NCBI GenBank assembly: GCA_021030915.1
Contig: JAGEMR010000012.1
Coordinates: 62,001-126,000 of the forward strand
Direction: 5' to 3'
DNA from: Astrothelium macrocarpum
Lineage: Eukaryota; Ascomycota; Dothideomycetes; Trypetheliales; Trypetheliaceae
DNA: 64,000 bases
The notes beneath the pieces are model-generated. The model was given only the letters and a program-made list of their open reading frames with translations. It did not search any database and was not told the DNA's origin. Numbering within the stretch: the stretch's first letter is position 1; each line of letters starts with the position of its first letter. Both the position numbers and the translations under genes were made by a program. Positions 63,958 to 64,000 of this stretch are shown here, piece after piece.

Positions 63958-64000
63958 GTAAGTTTTCATTCGTAAACCTTGAGAAGATCAGTCTTTGGTG

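Noticed and set aside
1..64000. CRISPR arrays, bacterial operons, intact transposons or telomeric repeats
   Set aside because: The content is eukaryotic with spliced genes; no regularly spaced direct repeats, transposase or reverse transcriptase frames, or TTAGGG arrays were seen.

Overview
The window is nuclear DNA of a filamentous ascomycete fungus (Pezizomycotina; class not determinable by eye, a Leotiomycetes-like relative is a guess). The signs are many short GT-AG introns (about 50-120 nt) with CTAAC/CTGAC-type branch sites, a PTH11-type rhodopsin-domain receptor, a HET-domain protein, fungal ERG4 and LYS12 genes, and one nuclear tRNA-Glu. I rebuilt 24 protein genes exon by exon. In every complete model the exon lengths add up to an intact frame. 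The last gene runs off the right edge.

Layout. 0.4-6 kb: an MFS transporter and an RNF10/Mag2-type RING E3 (both +). 6.8-8.3 kb: fungal rhodopsin-domain membrane protein (-). 10.3-12.3 kb: ERG4, last step of ergosterol synthesis (+). 12.9-14.2 kb: dienelactone hydrolase (-). 15.1-18.3 kb: a 979-residue secreted Ser/Thr-rich protein of unknown function (-). 19.3 kb: small ankyrin protein (+). 20.7-25.1 kb: a divergent pair, DNA polymerase kappa (-) and an unknown disordered/coiled-coil protein (+). 26.5-30.4 kb: SDR dehydrogenase (+), mitochondrial ribosomal protein uS8m (-) and an unknown conserved protein (+), the last two divergent. 30.8 kb: tRNA-Glu(UUC). 31-33 kb: AT-rich gene desert with a diverged 59-bp direct repeat.

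33-48 kb is more accessory in character: a Pro/Gly/Tyr-rich protein (-), a DUF6594 membrane protein (+), an unknown 189-residue protein (-), a secreted NucA/NucB-nuclease-like protein (-), an ankyrin relic, a HET-domain protein (-), an Hsp70/HSPA12-like ATPase (-) and, divergent from it, an unknown coiled-coil protein (+). 49.6-64 kb returns to housekeeping-type genes: proline iminopeptidase (+), homoisocitrate dehydrogenase LYS12 (+), DUF1769 protein (+), a 1080-residue coiled-coil nuclear-type protein (-), an APH/choline-kinase-like phosphotransferase (-) and an F-box protein (+, partial).

The genes do not form a biosynthetic cluster. The most unusual signal is compositional. At least five places, and a weaker sixth, carry a 0.6-0.8 kb GC-rich patch whose first half is strongly C-rich and whose second half is strongly G-rich on the given strand, whichever way the host gene is read (centres near 2.35, 5.72, 10.93, 27.87, 30.15 and 55.03 kb). 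Codon usage of the host genes bends to follow it. Such a skew switch is what a repeatedly used bidirectional DNA-synthesis or repair start (replication origin or recombination hotspot) would leave; this is inference. All family assignments were made by reading translations without database searches.
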